Of a stretch of DNA of 64,000 nucleotides, positions 1-12,126 are shown one piece after another. Made by a program: the position numbers and the translations under genes. The notes under the pieces were generated by a model that saw nothing but the letters and a program-made list of their open reading frames with translations, was not told where the DNA came from and did no database searches. Origin of the DNA: Zygaena filipendulae. Taxonomy: Eukaryota; Arthropoda; Insecta; Lepidoptera; Zygaenidae. Location: positions 9,826,001-9,890,000 of the forward strand of contig OU015650.1 of the NCBI GenBank assembly GCA_907165275.2, read 5' to 3'. How positions within the stretch are numbered: position 1 is the first letter of the stretch; the number at the start of each line of letters is the position of its first letter.

Positions 1-113
1 TGCGCTAAACGCAAAATGTATTGAAGTAATTTTTTGTTACGAGATTTGCACGCCTACTGAAAAACCTTTTTAAATAATAAATATAAAATTTTTGTTTAAA
101 AATAAATTGTATG

Positions 114-430
114 TATCACTGTAAAATTGTAAATACCATCTATCTCGTGAGATTGTAAATTTTCAAAAGATCGTGAACCGTAACATTGTCTTTGGCGTTC
201 GCCGGCCGCTGCCGCGTCACGCTCGCTACGCTCGCTCGATTCGCGCGACTTGGTCAACAGTCAGCTGCAGCAGTACAAACCTAACCATAATTATAATCTA
301 CCAAAAAATAATGCGTTAAATGCATTAAATTGTAAGCAGTAGGTATGTTACGGTTCACAATCTTTTAACGGTTTACAATCTCGCGAGATAGATTATATTC
401 TAACGGTATTTATAATTCTATACGGTGATA
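114..430. repeat. Foldback (inverted-repeat) MITE-like element
   Basis: Two arms of about 75 bp (roughly 117-188 and 349-427) are imperfect reverse complements. Both contain the core ATCTATCTCGYGAGATTGTA and GTGAACCGTAAC, and the ends read TATCAC and GTGATA. The loop holds a short GC-rich stretch (190-260). There is no coding capacity. A TA target duplication is possible but cannot be proved. Confidence 0.7.
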
Positions 431-1261
431 TATTTACAATATATTGACCACCTCTTTCGTGAATTCATGTAGTTTAGTGTACCGTAGACGACTAATAATA
501 ATAATCCGCTTAGTGGACGACTAGACACTTCGTTTTGAAAAAAGCTTGATTTGATAAAAAGTATTTTCAAAGTTTGAGTGAAATGAAAAAAATACACTTC
601 TACTTTCTTATTACATAGATTTTTATTGTATTATTGCAGATTAAAATATATAAAATTGCAAATAACTGAGGATTTATTAATCAATTAAAATTGCAGAAGC
701 AATTATTCACCCAACTTTGCAAAACTTCTTATTCCTATCACGGAAACTAAATGCCGAGAACTGGACCCTTTTTTTTGAATGCCCATAAATAAATAAATAA
801 ATATAATTTATTAAAACTAAGAACGTTTTTAAAGAAACTTATGAACCACGACAATAGTTCATTTTAAGGTGTGTTCAAGGTGTTATCAGCTATATAAAGA
901 TGCTCATGTTTCATAATATAACTCTTGTTTATAGTAACCTAAACCAAACCTAACCTAAAAGTATTAACTAGAAGCTTTACCTTCGGTAGGCGTCGGAAAG
1001 CAATAAAAATAGGGATTCGTCCGTGTATTAGTCTAAACCCGTTCGTGTATTCGAAAAACATAAATTAGAGATCGTTCATGTATTAACTTTGGAATCTTAA
1101 CTATATATTTAACCAAACTAAAAATTATGATACAAATACTAAGACGATAGTTCAATCTCAACCTAAAAGGATCATAGGTAACTGCGCACAACGAAATTAG
1201 AGTCCTAACCACTAGACAATCAGGCCAAATTAGAGATTATCGTAGTAAGAATTTCATCAAA

Positions 1262-1385
1262 TAAAATAATCTTTATTGTTACCATAAAAACAGAAAATAA
1301 AATATAATTATGGTGATCGGCGGGGAACACAGGCAACAAAAGGCGGCTTTTTTGCTTAAAAACAATTTCTTCCAGGCATCCTATA
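1262..1385 (-). repeat. LINE 3'-end fragment
   Basis: Read on the minus strand, the stretch ends in a tail-like ATAAAGATTATTT and carries the GCCGCCTTTTGTTGCCTGTG signature common at 3' ends of lepidopteran non-LTR elements. It is 5'-truncated and non-coding. Confidence 0.45.
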
Positions 1386-1588
1386 CCTATACTACTAACA
1401 TATAACTAGAAGAAAAAAAGCTACTGTAGAAAGATAAAATAAAAATAAAACTTACATAGGTACTATAGGGTGGGTGGTGCTGCAAGTTCGCAGTACAATT
1501 ATGTAGGTATCTACACAAAAAATAATAATAAGAAATAAATGAATAAATGAATACTTCCTGAAACTTTGTCACTGTTAGGTGACCCTTT

Positions 1589-1650
1589 TTAACCGACTTC
1601 AAAAAAGGAGGAGGTTCTATGTTCAATTGTATGTATGTTTTTTAACACTT
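1589..1650 (+). repeat. Lepidopteran interspersed repeat fragment
   Basis: Contains ACCGACTTCAAAAAAGGAGG followed by AGGTTCT and ATGTATGTTTTTT, a string widely seen in lepidopteran repeat DNA. The parent element is not identified. Confidence 0.4.
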
Positions 1651-1994
1651 ATCATCACAAATATGTTGTAACACTTCGATTGTGTTACATTGTTGCATCT
1701 ATTACACGGAAACGTGTTCCTTAAAAAAAGAATGTTAAAAAAAACACTGATGCACTAGATACATAATATTACTGTTATTTTCTAAAACTATGATTTGTGA
1801 AATAGGTAGGTACCTAGATAATTTGTTTTGTATATTAGAATTTTCGTATGCATAATAAAATTGGAGAAGTCAAAGCATATGGTGGCAGTTCGCGTGAGCG
1901 TTTAATGGACCTTCGACACGGAAATATTTTTAACTTTACCCACGTAGTTAACACAAAAAAAATATTTATGCTTTCGGAAGAATGTAAAACATTT

Positions 1995-2230
1995 GGACGC
2001 AGATAAGCAATAACATGTTAACCCACAAAATTAAGTTAATGATTCAAAACGATTTATTGAGAAATAGAGAACGTTTTTTAATTATGTGTTTACCTTATTA
2101 CATTGTTTAAATTTGTAACTAAATATTGAACATAAAAAAAAGTTGACACAAAATGGCGCTATGATTTTAAAACACGATTTACTCAAAATTTCTCCAGTGT
2201 GGGTTAACACACTATTGCTTATCTATGTCC
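1995..2230. repeat. MITE with about 35-bp inverted ends
   Basis: The left end (GGACGCAGATAAGCAATA then GTTAACCCACA) and the right end (reverse complement GGACATAGATAAGCAATA then GTTAACCCACA) match with few differences. ATTT lies directly outside both ends (1991-1994 and 2231-2234), a possible target duplication. The 236-bp interior has no coding potential. Confidence 0.7.
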
Positions 2231-3408
2231 ATTTACTAAATGATTAGGTAATGTGAATTATGATAGAAGTATGAGTTTAATTTTGATTAGACTGAACTGA
2301 CGTTCGGAATATCCCTGCCTAGTACGGAATCCCTACTAATAATAAAACTTAGAACTCGGTAGTAGTGAAAAATTATATAAATCTTGTTGATGTGTATCAC
2401 TACCCTGTCATGTCCAGTGTCCACTGTATCTACTAGCGCAGAGAAAAATATGCCAGGTACAAGTACTAATAAACTAAATACGGATCATCTGACATAACAA
2501 TAAAACGTTTGTAGATCCGATAAACAGTTGTTGGATCTACAAAAAGTTGCTTGACGGATTTCAGGATTTGAATAAAAAACTTGGATAGCCTCTAGGTAGC
2601 TTATGTTCTGGATTAATATTATGTTTTTTTTTTTATCCTGGGTTATTTGCGCCAGTCATAGGTATCTAACACTAACAAACCAATAGTTTTAAAGGAGATG
2701 ACATCTAAGTAAATAGGGGAAATTTCTAGAAATTTAAAACTCTTTTAGGTATCTCTAAAAGCAAAGACATTATAAGAGAATAGACGAACAATACAAACTT
2801 TTACTATGCAATCCACGTCAACCAATTTTTGCGGGGGGAATGATCAAAATAAAAACCAATCACATCGTTGCGAAGCAATCAAATACCAGTCACCACAAAG
2901 TACATTTCAAATAGCCTATCACATCGCTTGCCGTCAAGTGGTATCTATTCGGTGCGTGCACGACAGTAGCGCCATCTTGCAAACGCAGTTTTAGGGGCAT
3001 ATGTCAAAAAATGAATAGCAAGAGCTTGTTTATTTGTATAGATTAAAGTAAATAAAATATATTTAGAAAGACAATAAATGGTATTTTTAGAGAAATTTCT
3101 TAAAAACTGTTTATGAAAATATGGACGTTATTATAAAAACTGGTTTTGAGAGTGTAAAACACACAATAAGTTTCTAGCCCCAAACTATACTAAAAGGAAA
3201 TAAATTGGTGTTAGCAGAACATGTAAGGACTGTATAAGAACTGAGAACTAATAGCAATATAGTTATTTTACGAGCCACCATCATTCGTCAAACATCGGTG
3301 ACTTCAACACCCTATAAAACAAGTTTAAACGTAAGTACTCTCCTAACCTTAAAACATGACTAAACATTTAGATAAAGTATGTCAAACATTTTTATTCATT
3401 TATTACAG
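2231..3408. other. Intergenic, no gene recognised
   Basis: AT-rich, with a 62-codon open frame at 2806-2994 that has no recognisable motif. A splice-donor-like GTAAGT lies near 3330, upstream of the SWIM fragment, and may belong to the same decayed gene. Confidence 0.5.
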
Positions 3409-3779
3409 GTCGATAATGCTCAGGTTGTCACTGGAGTAAAATGCAGCTGCGTTTATAACCAGAGCGGCAAGTGCAAACATGTTGCTGTTTTAATAATATG
3501 TTACATTAACAACAAAGTTAGTATCTAGTTCAAAAACCACTACTCGTTTTACAACAATGGGGAAAACCCAGTATTCGACAATTTGTTGATTGTAAATATT
3601 CCAAAGGGAGATATTTTCAAGCTATGTTTCCATCAGTATCCAAGACTGAATGTTGTGAACCACAATCAATATTATTATTTCATGATGAATTGCTGCAAGA
3701 GTCATCTTTAAAAAAAATACTGCAGGCAACAGAGCAGACTCTAGATACAAGCCTAATAACTGAAGATATATGTATCTGA
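3409..3779 (+). pseudogene. SWIM zinc-finger protein fragment (broken)
   Basis: A canonical acceptor (TTATTACAG) ends at 3408. The following frame reads VTGVKCSCVYNQSGKCKHVA, which has the CxCx(n)CxH spacing of a SWIM zinc finger, and then hits TAG. In another frame from 3558 it resumes as QQWGKPSIRQFVDCKYSKGR and runs to a stop at 3777-3779. A SWIM finger followed by a QxWGKP segment is known from insect YqaJ/transposon-associated SWIM proteins. The frame change plus internal stop indicate a pseudogene. The exact family is inferred. Confidence 0.55.
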
Positions 3780-5376
3780 AACATTGGACAACGTTGAGTT
3801 ACTGTTGGAGAAAGAAGATTGCTAGTGCTTAGCTTGTTTAAGTTTTTTTTTTACAGTCTGGTGGGAATTCCAATTATACAAATTATTATAAGAAACATGT
3901 AGCTGTAACGGCTGAAGATATTATTAACATTTTTTGTGATATAATGAAGAAATCGGCATGCCCAAACTAGTATGCTTTAGACACTTAAGGATAACTGCGA
4001 GTAAAAATATACATTGTATAATGTCATGTAAAAGTAAATCCATTCGAAGTTTAATTTTAAGTATTTTAAACCCAAATAAAATTTATTGTGCGTAAACCCA
4101 AATAAATTTGATTGATTTGACAAGTTTGTTTGTTTACCGACTGATCCCCTTTTGTTGCACATTTCTGCCGCGATAAGCGCAGCGATCGTTTTCTTTACCC
4201 CTTCCACCCACTTCGCACGTTCCGAATAGACGATAGTCTCTGCTAGCCAACGGCATTTAGTTAGCATGAGATCATTTGACCGCTGCGTTGTTCAAGGGGA
4301 AAGCTTAGCGGCCGAGCGTATTGTCAATCTATTGTCTTTCTATATCTTTGTCTAAAACTATCTACCTATACCTACACATATTTCGAAATCGACAAAGTAT
4401 TTTATAATTTTTTCTTGTCTATTTTTACAAAGTGCTGCAGTGAAAATCCTACTACTACTTTTAAATAGCTTCAAATCTAGACACGCGGCAGCGTGTCAAG
4501 CCAAGTTCAAGCAAAGGAACTGGCTAGCCAGCGCCGAGTGTAATATTACACGAACCACCTGGTGCAAATTTTGACCCTTCTATAACTCAAAACCTCTTTA
4601 ATGTAAACACATAAAACTACGTGTGTTTAATTATATCCATAAGGACATGTAGAAGCTCAAATTTTATGAAGCTAGCTCAAATGGTTATAAAGATATAAAG
4701 GTCAAAAAGTCGTAAATTTTTGCTCTGACTTACTAACTCACATATACCTACCTACCTGTAGGTACCTATAAGTCTTTCCTACTTCCAGATGACCTAGAAG
4801 GATGAAATTTGGGATCCAGCTCGGTAATTGTGTGTAAGCTTAGGAAAAAATCTAAAAATAAAAAAAGTCAAAAAATAAGTGGTGTCCTCATACAAAAAAC
4901 TTGTAATACAAACAAAGGTGAATTTGTTCGTGTCAACTTTATACATACTTATGTTTAAATATAAACATTTAAAGTTAAAACTTTTTTGAGACACTTATAT
5001 AATATAACTACCTAATTTTGTTTTTACTACTGAAAAAAAATGGATTATCAGTCGGAATCTAAACTTTCGAAGCTCGAAGATAGGTGTACTGTAGAAATCT
5101 TAAATTATTCCTTTAGCGTCTTAAATTGAATTATTGTAATCAAATTGTACCTACCTACTCATAGAACAGGCACGGACCACGGTGGGTTACGGCCTTTGGT
5201 TGCTTCTCAGGCAGGTACGCGAGGAATGGCATTCCAACGGCTTGTGGTCTGGACTGTGGCGCGACCGCGTCGGGCGCTGCATTCCTAATTGCTTATTCAA
5301 CGCTTCTATACATCAACAACAACTTCTAACAACTACGTAGCCGAAAATTATAGGTAGTTATCTTCTATCTATTCTA
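3780..5376. other. Intergenic, no gene recognised
   Basis: No supported gene. The open frames at 3977-4267 and 4794-4994 (minus) have no recognisable domain. A somewhat GC-richer island at 5165-5285 is unexplained. Confidence 0.5.
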
Positions 5377-5708
5377 TCTATATATTTAAAATCCTTTGTC
5401 CTGAATGACTGGATGATGGATCAACGCACAGCCTACCGCTGAACGTAGAGACCTGAAACTTAGAGGGTGTGTTCTTTGTATGGCGTAGGCATCCGATAAG
5501 AATTTTTTTTGAAAATTCAACCCCTAAGGGGATGAAAAGGGGTTGAAAAGTTAGTATTTCAAAATTATCGCGGGTGAAACCGCGCCGGACAGCTTAAAAA
5601 TTGCTGCGCGTTAGTCTCGCTAAAACTCGAGAATTTAAACGGTGAGAAGTTGGGAGTTCCTGCGGAAATTCCAAAACTCACGCGGGTGAAACCGCAGGGC
5701 ATAGCTAG
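5377..5708 (+). mobile_element. Helitron-like element, CTGAATGACTGG subfamily
   Basis: Starts TCTATATATTTAAAATCC and contains the pair CCCCTAAGGGG / GATGAAAAGGGGTTG. It ends with the hairpin CGCGGGTGAAACCGC and terminal CTAG (5705-5708) followed by T. A sister copy lies at 39631-39912. It is non-autonomous. Confidence 0.7.
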
Positions 5709-7640
5709 TATACCTATAATACGTGACTCGTATGATCCATCATCCACGACTCCGGCTTAAAAACTTTCCAAAACCTTTTCAGTCCTTGCCAAATATCAAA
5801 GAAGAACGTCTTATGCAGAACTTCAAGTTTCTAGACCCAGTTTGGCGTTGATGAATCAGCCTAGCGGACGTCAGAAAGTCACGACATGTAATTTTTTACG
5901 TTGTCAGATAACTAGCGGTTTCCTTTGGCGATTCACCCTATTCTATATGGGTTGAATTATCACAACTCTGATATACCTACGCATCCTTTTTTTACAAAAC
6001 CAAGGGCCTTCAATTTTAAAACTAACAGGAAAATGCTAACTAGATACACTATAAATACACACATAATTAAATGGTGTGAAATTTAAAACCTACAATAAAT
6101 AACAAATTATAATAATAATAATAATAATTAAAAACGTCTTCATATACTCGTCTATTCGCTTAGTTTGGCCACCACAGAGCAAATAAATTAATAGAGAGGA
6201 CATACATATTGTAGGCGGGGTAGTCGCGCCGCCGGCCGTTGCAAAGGAAGTTAGAGCAAATGCTCCAACTTGCCCAAAACTTCTTTTGCTGTCATCCCAA
6301 GTATATTTACCACAATATTCCCGAAACTGTCAATTTTGAAAACAGTTTCTAAGTAAAAACATAACTATATATAAAGCGTTTAATACATTTCTTTACGTTA
6401 ATGAATGTTTTAGTGCGTGATGAATAAGTTTTGTGTGCAAAAATCACCCGTCGACACTGGTTTTTATCTGTTTTCATACTAAACTGCGTTGATGTCCCTT
6501 TTATCTGTTATTTTCTTTTCTGTGTTGGCCACAGTCACTCAGAGAAGTCAAAAGAGTTGTGCCATTTATTGCTTCCTTGGATTAACATCGGGCTTCCAGT
6601 CAATTTCCTGTTCTTCATGATTTCGAACTTTGACGGTATTGGAAACCTACCTATATTTTATGTTATCACGTTGATATTGTAGGTACTACCCTTCAACAGT
6701 TTCAAAATCAAAACTTATACCTATAAACCGTACAAATACGTACCGTACCGGTTCAACAAAAGAAATCACACTAAACTCGCTACCAGTGATAATTAAAAGG
6801 AAAGAAAAAAGAAAGAAAGAAGAAAGAAAGAAAATTTATTTGCTAACATAATTATGCTTAACTGAAACATTACAATAATTGTTAATAATTTTTACTGACA
6901 AAATGGTCCCAGCTCAGCATAATGCTATCTCACATATTTTACTATGTGAAGTAGCGCTGGTTTTTAGCCGGAACCGTAATAAAAAAAAAAAAAAAAAAAA
7001 AAATACAACTACAAAACTACAAAATAATATACAATATGACGTCTCGGACACGTCGGACTCGTCGTACCTAATAATCTAATATATGATTATAATGAGATTA
7101 TAGTGCCGGATTAACCACGTCGTAGCAAGCGTAGCAAATGCTACGCGCTACATTGTGTTTTCACGTGATCGCCAAGCCAATTAATCTATTTAAAACATAA
7201 AGGATTTTTAAATTTGATATGGTCACTATAAAATGTTATTAGATTAGCTTATAACATGATAACTTTAGATAGAAGGACCCTTAAGTAGGCACTGAATAAA
7301 CTAACCGACTTGGTATTACATTGATCTCACAACTTTTTACTGTAGAAGAACTGAGTTGCGAGACTTGGACTTTTTTACAAGTTTGTTTTTGATGGGATCT
7401 CATTTCTTTTTGTAAATGGTCTTCCTCCTTTGAGCAATTTAGTCTACTTTAATAACTTGAAAGATTTTGGTACAACTTCATAATATAAACACATGCCCCA
7501 TTCTTGCTTTTTCATTCCGTTGACCATTGTACCTTTGAACATAATTATGTCTAGGTAACTATGTATCTACACTTTATATCTAGGTAGGTAACTAGCTACA
7601 CTTATTATTATTATTTATTAATATCTAGGAAACGGCTTAA
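5709..7640. other. Intergenic with simple repeats, no gene
   Basis: Holds a GAAA-type microsatellite (6798-6832) and an A-run (6979-7002) that could be the tail of an old retroposon. No coding region could be supported. Confidence 0.5.
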
Positions 7641-7830
7641 ATAGCTGTTCCCCGCGGTTTAACCCACGTTGATTTCGGAGATCCCGCGGGTATTCTGAGA
7701 TAAAAGTACTACCCTATGACCTTTCCTTTACCCTTGACAACGTGTAGTATGCAATAATTAATTCACCCGCGTTGATATCAGAGTTCGCGCGGGAATTCCA
7801 GAAATGAATCCTAGCTAGATCGATTTATGG
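7641..7830 (-). mobile_element. Helitron-like fragment, minus strand
   Basis: Reads AGCTGTTCCCCGCGG and then the reversed stem and GATCCCGCGGG motif seen in the other copies. The terminal CTAG is degraded to ATAG, and the 5' part is scrambled with a second partial copy. Confidence 0.55.
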
Positions 7831-7849
7831 CCCCCGAAATCCCCTGTAT

Positions 7850-8073
7850 ACAAAATTTCATGAAAATCGTTGGAGCATTCAGATTAGGGTAATTTTATCT
7901 CGGAATTCCCGAAGGATCTCCGAAATTAACGCTGGTGAAATCTCATGAAATTTTGCATGCACGTTGTCAGGGGTAAAGAAAACCTAGGGATATAGAGTAC
8001 TAACTACTTTGCATCTCTGAATACCCGCGGGATCTCCGAAATTAACGCGGGTGAAACCACAGGGAACAGCTAG
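7850..8073 (+). mobile_element. Helitron-like fragment, plus strand
   Basis: Contains ATGAAATTTTGCATGCACG, GTCAGGGGTA and ACGCGGGTGAAACCACAGGG, ending CTAG at 8070-8073 followed by T. The 5' end is not recognisable. Confidence 0.6.
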
Positions 8074-8079
8074 TCTCAT

Positions 8080-8190
8080 ATATTTATATGGGATTACAAA
8101 GTTATTTGTGCAGTTGGTACATATAACTGCATATATAAATTTGTAATTCCATACATTTATATGGGATTACAAAGTTATTTATACAGTTGG
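8080..8190. repeat. Short imperfect tandem duplication
   Basis: ATTTATATGGGATTACAAAG followed by TTATTT occurs twice (about 8086 and 8157), with a spacing near 71 bp. An inverted partial copy (AATTTGTAATTCC) lies between them. Confidence 0.6.
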
Positions 8191-8197
8191 TGTATCT

Positions 8198-8840
8198 AGA
8201 AAACTGGACCGAAATTGCAAAATATTTTAGTTTTTCCTTGATTTATACAATAAACACTAATTGTATTCTAAATTTCAAACTTCTATGTCTGCTAGAAGTG
8301 CCTTAGAGTTTTGATGATCGGTCAGTGAGTGAGTGAGTGAGTGAGTGAGTGAGTGAGTGAGTGAGTGACCTACAAAATTAAGAAACTTTGACTAGTTATA
8401 ATTCTTAAACTACTGGTTCAAATCGAATGAAATTTAAATTATACCGTCTTTATACAATACCTGCTTGTTTACTAAAAATTCAGGCTTCTAGTTTTATCCA
8501 CAACGAAGTTATAGGGGGTCGAAAATGGCCTGAATTGCTTCGAGAAAAGGATAGTACGGCCGTGCCGCTTTTGTTGCTCGACTTGGCGGGGGCACTGCCG
8601 TGCCCCCAGATTACAGACACTTCCATTTTATTTATAACTATAGCTGTCCCCGCGGTTTCACCCGCGGTAATTTTGGAGTTATAAATAAGCACACATACTA
8701 GGTAGGGACAGACAGCGCGAAGCAACTTTGTTTTATACCATTACTATTTAGTGATATTATTATGGAGTAAATTAAGGCTATTTTGGAGTTCCTGCAAGAA
8801 TTCCGAAACTCACGCGGGTGAAACCGCACAGGACAGCTAG
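8198..8840 (+). mobile_element. Composite Helitron-like element with GTGA microsatellite
   Basis: Begins TCTAGAAAACTGGACC and carries an internal GTGA microsatellite (8322-8369) and a palindrome GGGGGCACTGCCGTGCCCCC. It ends with CACGCGGGTGAAACCGC and CTAG (8837-8840). A reversed 3'-end fragment (8641-8690) inside it suggests a nested insertion. Confidence 0.6.
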
Positions 8841-8871
8841 TGGTTAAATAAATACCTACCTACCTACCTTT

Positions 8872-9231
8872 ACAGCGATGATAGCTCAGTGGTTAGTGCG
8901 TTCGGATTAAACGCCGCAAGGTATAGGTTCAAACCCTAACAATGAGCTTGAGCTGTCGGTGAAGGAAAACATCGTGAGGAAACCATAGCATGGTGGTCGG
9001 GCGCTCTCTAGTGCCAGGCTGGCTAGCTACCACCTTCAAGTTGCAAATCTGTCGCCAAGCACCTAACGGTGTGTTCCGGCAGCCCCACTTGAAAGCCAGT
9101 TCCCATCCCCCTTCCAGGTCGGCAACGCACCTGCATGCCTTCTGGTATTGCAGATGTATATGGGCGGCGGTAATCACTTACCATCAGCCCATCAGGTGTA
9201 CCACTTGCCCCCTATGACATAAAAAAAAAAT
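8872..9231 (+). repeat. tRNA-derived SINE with poly-A tail
   Basis: The head has an A-box-like TAGCTCAGTGGTTAGTGCG and a B-box GGTTCAAACCC, spaced as in a tRNA. The body ends in a LINE-like tail (ATCACTTACCATCAGCCCAT then TTGCCCCC) and an A-run (9221-9230). It is not a functional tRNA because the acceptor stem does not pair. Confidence 0.8.
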
Positions 9232-10022
9232 ACCTCGGGCCTCGGGGCTCGGGTTAATGCGCTTAGTACAGTATGCAATTTTTAGGAAATATAATTTATT
9301 GTAGTCGATTTAGAGTACAATTTAGTGTAGTAGATTAACAGGGCAAAGCAGATACCACCTGCTTAGTGGCGTTGACTCTCGCTCGTGATCCAGTGGATCC
9401 AGTGAGTCCTTAGGACTCCCCCCAATCCACTGTACCTCCTCCCTTTGATCGGTGCAACATGAGCATACTTGATCTTCACATAACCTCTTTATATACAAAA
9501 CAGATTTCGTTCTTCACAAAAAAAATGAAATCCCACAAAAAACGGTTTTACTGTAAAATGTTCCGCCAAGTACCTACACGTACTTCAACCTATCCTTTAC
9601 AAAAAAATCATGCAATCAAAAAAAACAAAACCTAGTACCTACCTGAAATACCTAGGTACTTCAAAGCTAAAAAAAATTTACATTGAAAAAAAAATTGATA
9701 TAGAATATACTTGGCGGACACACCACGGAGACGCTCGCGAGTAAAGAGAAGTTGCCTACCTGCTTAATTATTTTTATTAATGTCAAAATTATAATAATAT
9801 TATATTGGTATGAACAGTTGTTGGTGAGCCTAAATAAATAAAAACCTAAATAAGTAAATCTACAATCTTTATTCGGTGTACCTACTGTAAACTTCAATTT
9901 TTGAATCAAAGTATGAAGGGAAATATTTTTTACGCCAAAATATGTACCCATTATGCCTAATCTCTAATCAAACCATACAAAAAACAGAAAATAAAACTGA
10001 TCTCCATGTGTAATTCCTACTA
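9232..10022. other. Intergenic, no gene recognised
   Basis: AT-rich. The minus-strand open frame at 9667-9951 is low-complexity and unsupported. Confidence 0.5.
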
Positions 10023-10341
10023 TCCCTACTAATATTAGAAATGCGAAAATAACTCTGTCTGTCGGTCTGTCTGTCTGTCTGTTACGCTTTCACGCCTTAG
10101 CCGCTCAACCGATCATCATGAAATTTTGTACAGACGTTCTTAAAGGTATAGAGGAGGACATAGGGTACTTTTTATCCCGGAATTCCCGCGGGAACGCCGA
10201 AATTAAGGCTGGTGAAATCTCATGAAATTTTGCATACTGCACATTGTTAGGGGTACAGAAAAGGACATAGAATAATTCATAGCCCGGAATTCCTTCGGGA
10301 TCTCCGAAATTTCCGTGGGTGAAACCGCGGGGAACAGCTAG
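10023..10341 (+). mobile_element. Helitron-like element, complete ends
   Basis: Starts TCCCTACTAATATTAGAAAT after an A, followed by a TCTG microsatellite and TTACGCTTTCACG. The interior carries GATCATCATGAAATTTTG and a partly duplicated middle. It ends GTGGGTGAAACCGCGGGG and CTAG (10338-10341) before T. This A|TC...CTAG|T layout is the Helitron insertion signature. There are no genes inside. Confidence 0.8.
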
Positions 10342-10548
10342 TTGTAAATAATGCAATATCCTACTACTTGAGTATTACGGTACGAAACACGAAAGCATCA
10401 ATCAATGATACCTTTAGAACGCGTCGAGTTATGTTTGAATTATGTGTTATGTTTCAAGTACCTGATATCATCCGACTGGAGAAGTAATGTTGCATCACAT
10501 CACGCTGAAATGCGCATGTCTATTGTCTACGCCGAATTTCCGTACTAA

Positions 10549-11666
10549 GGGTGCGTTCCACTAAGTTCTCACTACGATCACGCTCACGACCACAGTTTTT
10601 TCCATTCCACTTGCTTACGAGAGTTACAGTTGAAAACCCAAGTGGAACGGACTATGAGCGAATGAATGGAGCGTTTATAAACATTACAGGTGACGACCTC
10701 GAAAATTTAATTTAAAAGTCTTCATAATTAATGATTTTATTATTGGTAAATTACTCAATTAAAAAATATATACAATTCGATTTCAGTGGCATTTTCTTAG
10801 ATTTTAGAGTTGTTATTACCTATCTGTGTCTTTAGTCTCAAAAGTTTCTTTTTTACTAGGATCATCATGTTTGAAATTGATATAATAAGAATCATCATGA
10901 GTACACGTAGATGGTAGCGGTTCTATATTATTAGATTTTCTTAATATTTCTGTCGCAAAAACAAAATCTGCAAAAAAGATCAATTTTTCATGGAAGAAAT
11001 ATATTATTTTCAATGATAATAGATATTGATTATTTATTAAGTTGTTATGCTAAAAAATAGCAGAGGACTAGCCTCGAGCAGAGTCGGGACACTATGATAA
11101 CGCAGCCAGGAGACTATAAGAATCATATTAAGAAATCGAGAAGGATCATTGTGAGGATTGCGGTTGGCTAAGTTGGCTATCAGTGTATTTGTATTATACC
11201 CCGATAACGCCCAAAAGGTCAGTAATTTTTAGTCAAAATACCTAAGTAAATGCCCTGCATCCTCCAGCATGAATGTTTATTCTCCGACATACCTGAGGCA
11301 TTAAGTTCGCCATTTGTGCTATTTTGTGCAAGAAGAATAAATAAATAAATAAATAAATAAATAAATACCTATTATATATCAAACAAAGTAATTTTTCGGT
11401 TGTCATCTTTAAGTTTTAAAGGTTTTAAAAATTGAGCCAAATTCTCAATGTTATGTCCACCAATCACCAATAGTCTTCATAAACGTCCACCGCCACGCCA
11501 ACGAATCGCCATCTTTGATTCCCGCCAAAAAAGCTCCCCGTTGTAAGCTAGCGAAAGTAATGGCATCACTAGTGACGTTTTCCCCGTGACCGCAACGATC
11601 TCAGTCGCCATATGGAACGCCTGAATGATCAAAATTATCATCGTGAGCGCTTAGTGGAACGCACTC
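10549..11666. mobile_element. DNA transposon remnant with about 30-bp TIRs
   Basis: The left end GGGTGCGTTCCACTAAGTTC and the right end (reverse complement GAGTGCGTTCCACTAAGCGC) pair over about 30 bp. The 1.1-kb interior has one 65-codon minus-strand frame (10816-11013) of unknown nature and a LINE-tail insertion. Flanking TAA on the left is not matched on the right, so the superfamily stays uncertain (PIF/Harbinger-like is possible). Confidence 0.6.
11281..11372 (+). repeat. LINE 3' tail with AAAT microsatellite
   Basis: TTAAGTTCGCCATTTGTGC then TTTGTGCAAGAAGAATAAAT, followed by an AAAT repeat, is the typical 3' end of lepidopteran non-LTR elements. It lies inside the TIR element. Confidence 0.5.
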
Positions 11667-11885
11667 TTTTGATGGCATACCTGTATAGGGAACGTGCACA
11701 ACGACGGTGCTGCCAACTGGCGTCGCCAATCCGAATCTATTGATAGTTGCCATTCACATTTATGACAAGTAAACAGGATTAATTTTACTAGTGAAAATTA
11801 TTATTCTAGCTAATCACAATTCATTGTTGTATTTCTGGATGTATCAACTATCAATACATCGACAAAAAATTACAAAAAATAAAAC

Positions 11886-12126
11886 GGCACAACCGATCAT
11901 CGTGAAATTTTGCATAGAAGTTTTCAGGGGGTTTATTTTCCATTAGCTGTTGGAAGCTCCGGACAGTCCGGAGTTCAGGAATTCCGAAAAGCTAGTAGTA
12001 AATAAACCTCCTGAACACTTGTATGCAAAATTTCACGATGATCGGTTGTGCCCTTCAGGCGTAAAAGCGTAACAAACAAGTAAACAAACAAAAACTCACT
12101 TTCGCATTTATAATATTAGTAAGGAT
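11886..12126 (-). mobile_element. Helitron-like element with internal foldback
   Basis: The minus-strand 5' end is ATCCTTACTAATATTATAAA (from 12126 downward). Two 53-bp arms (11886-11938 and 12000-12052) are near-perfect reverse complements of each other, both being the GATCATCGTGAAATTTTGCAT part. CTAG occurs at 11992-11995 between them. Confidence 0.6.

Larger units (their letters stand above)
431..1994. other. Intergenic, no gene recognised
   Basis: AT-rich sequence with an AAAT microsatellite near 785-805 and two interspersed-repeat fragments listed separately. Short open frames here show no recognisable domain. Confidence 0.6.

Noticed and set aside
3977..4267. 96-codon minus-strand frame
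   Set aside because: No domain recognised; likely a fragment of an unidentified repeat.
8322..8369. Possible CRISPR-like or satellite array
   Set aside because: A plain GTGA microsatellite with no spacers.
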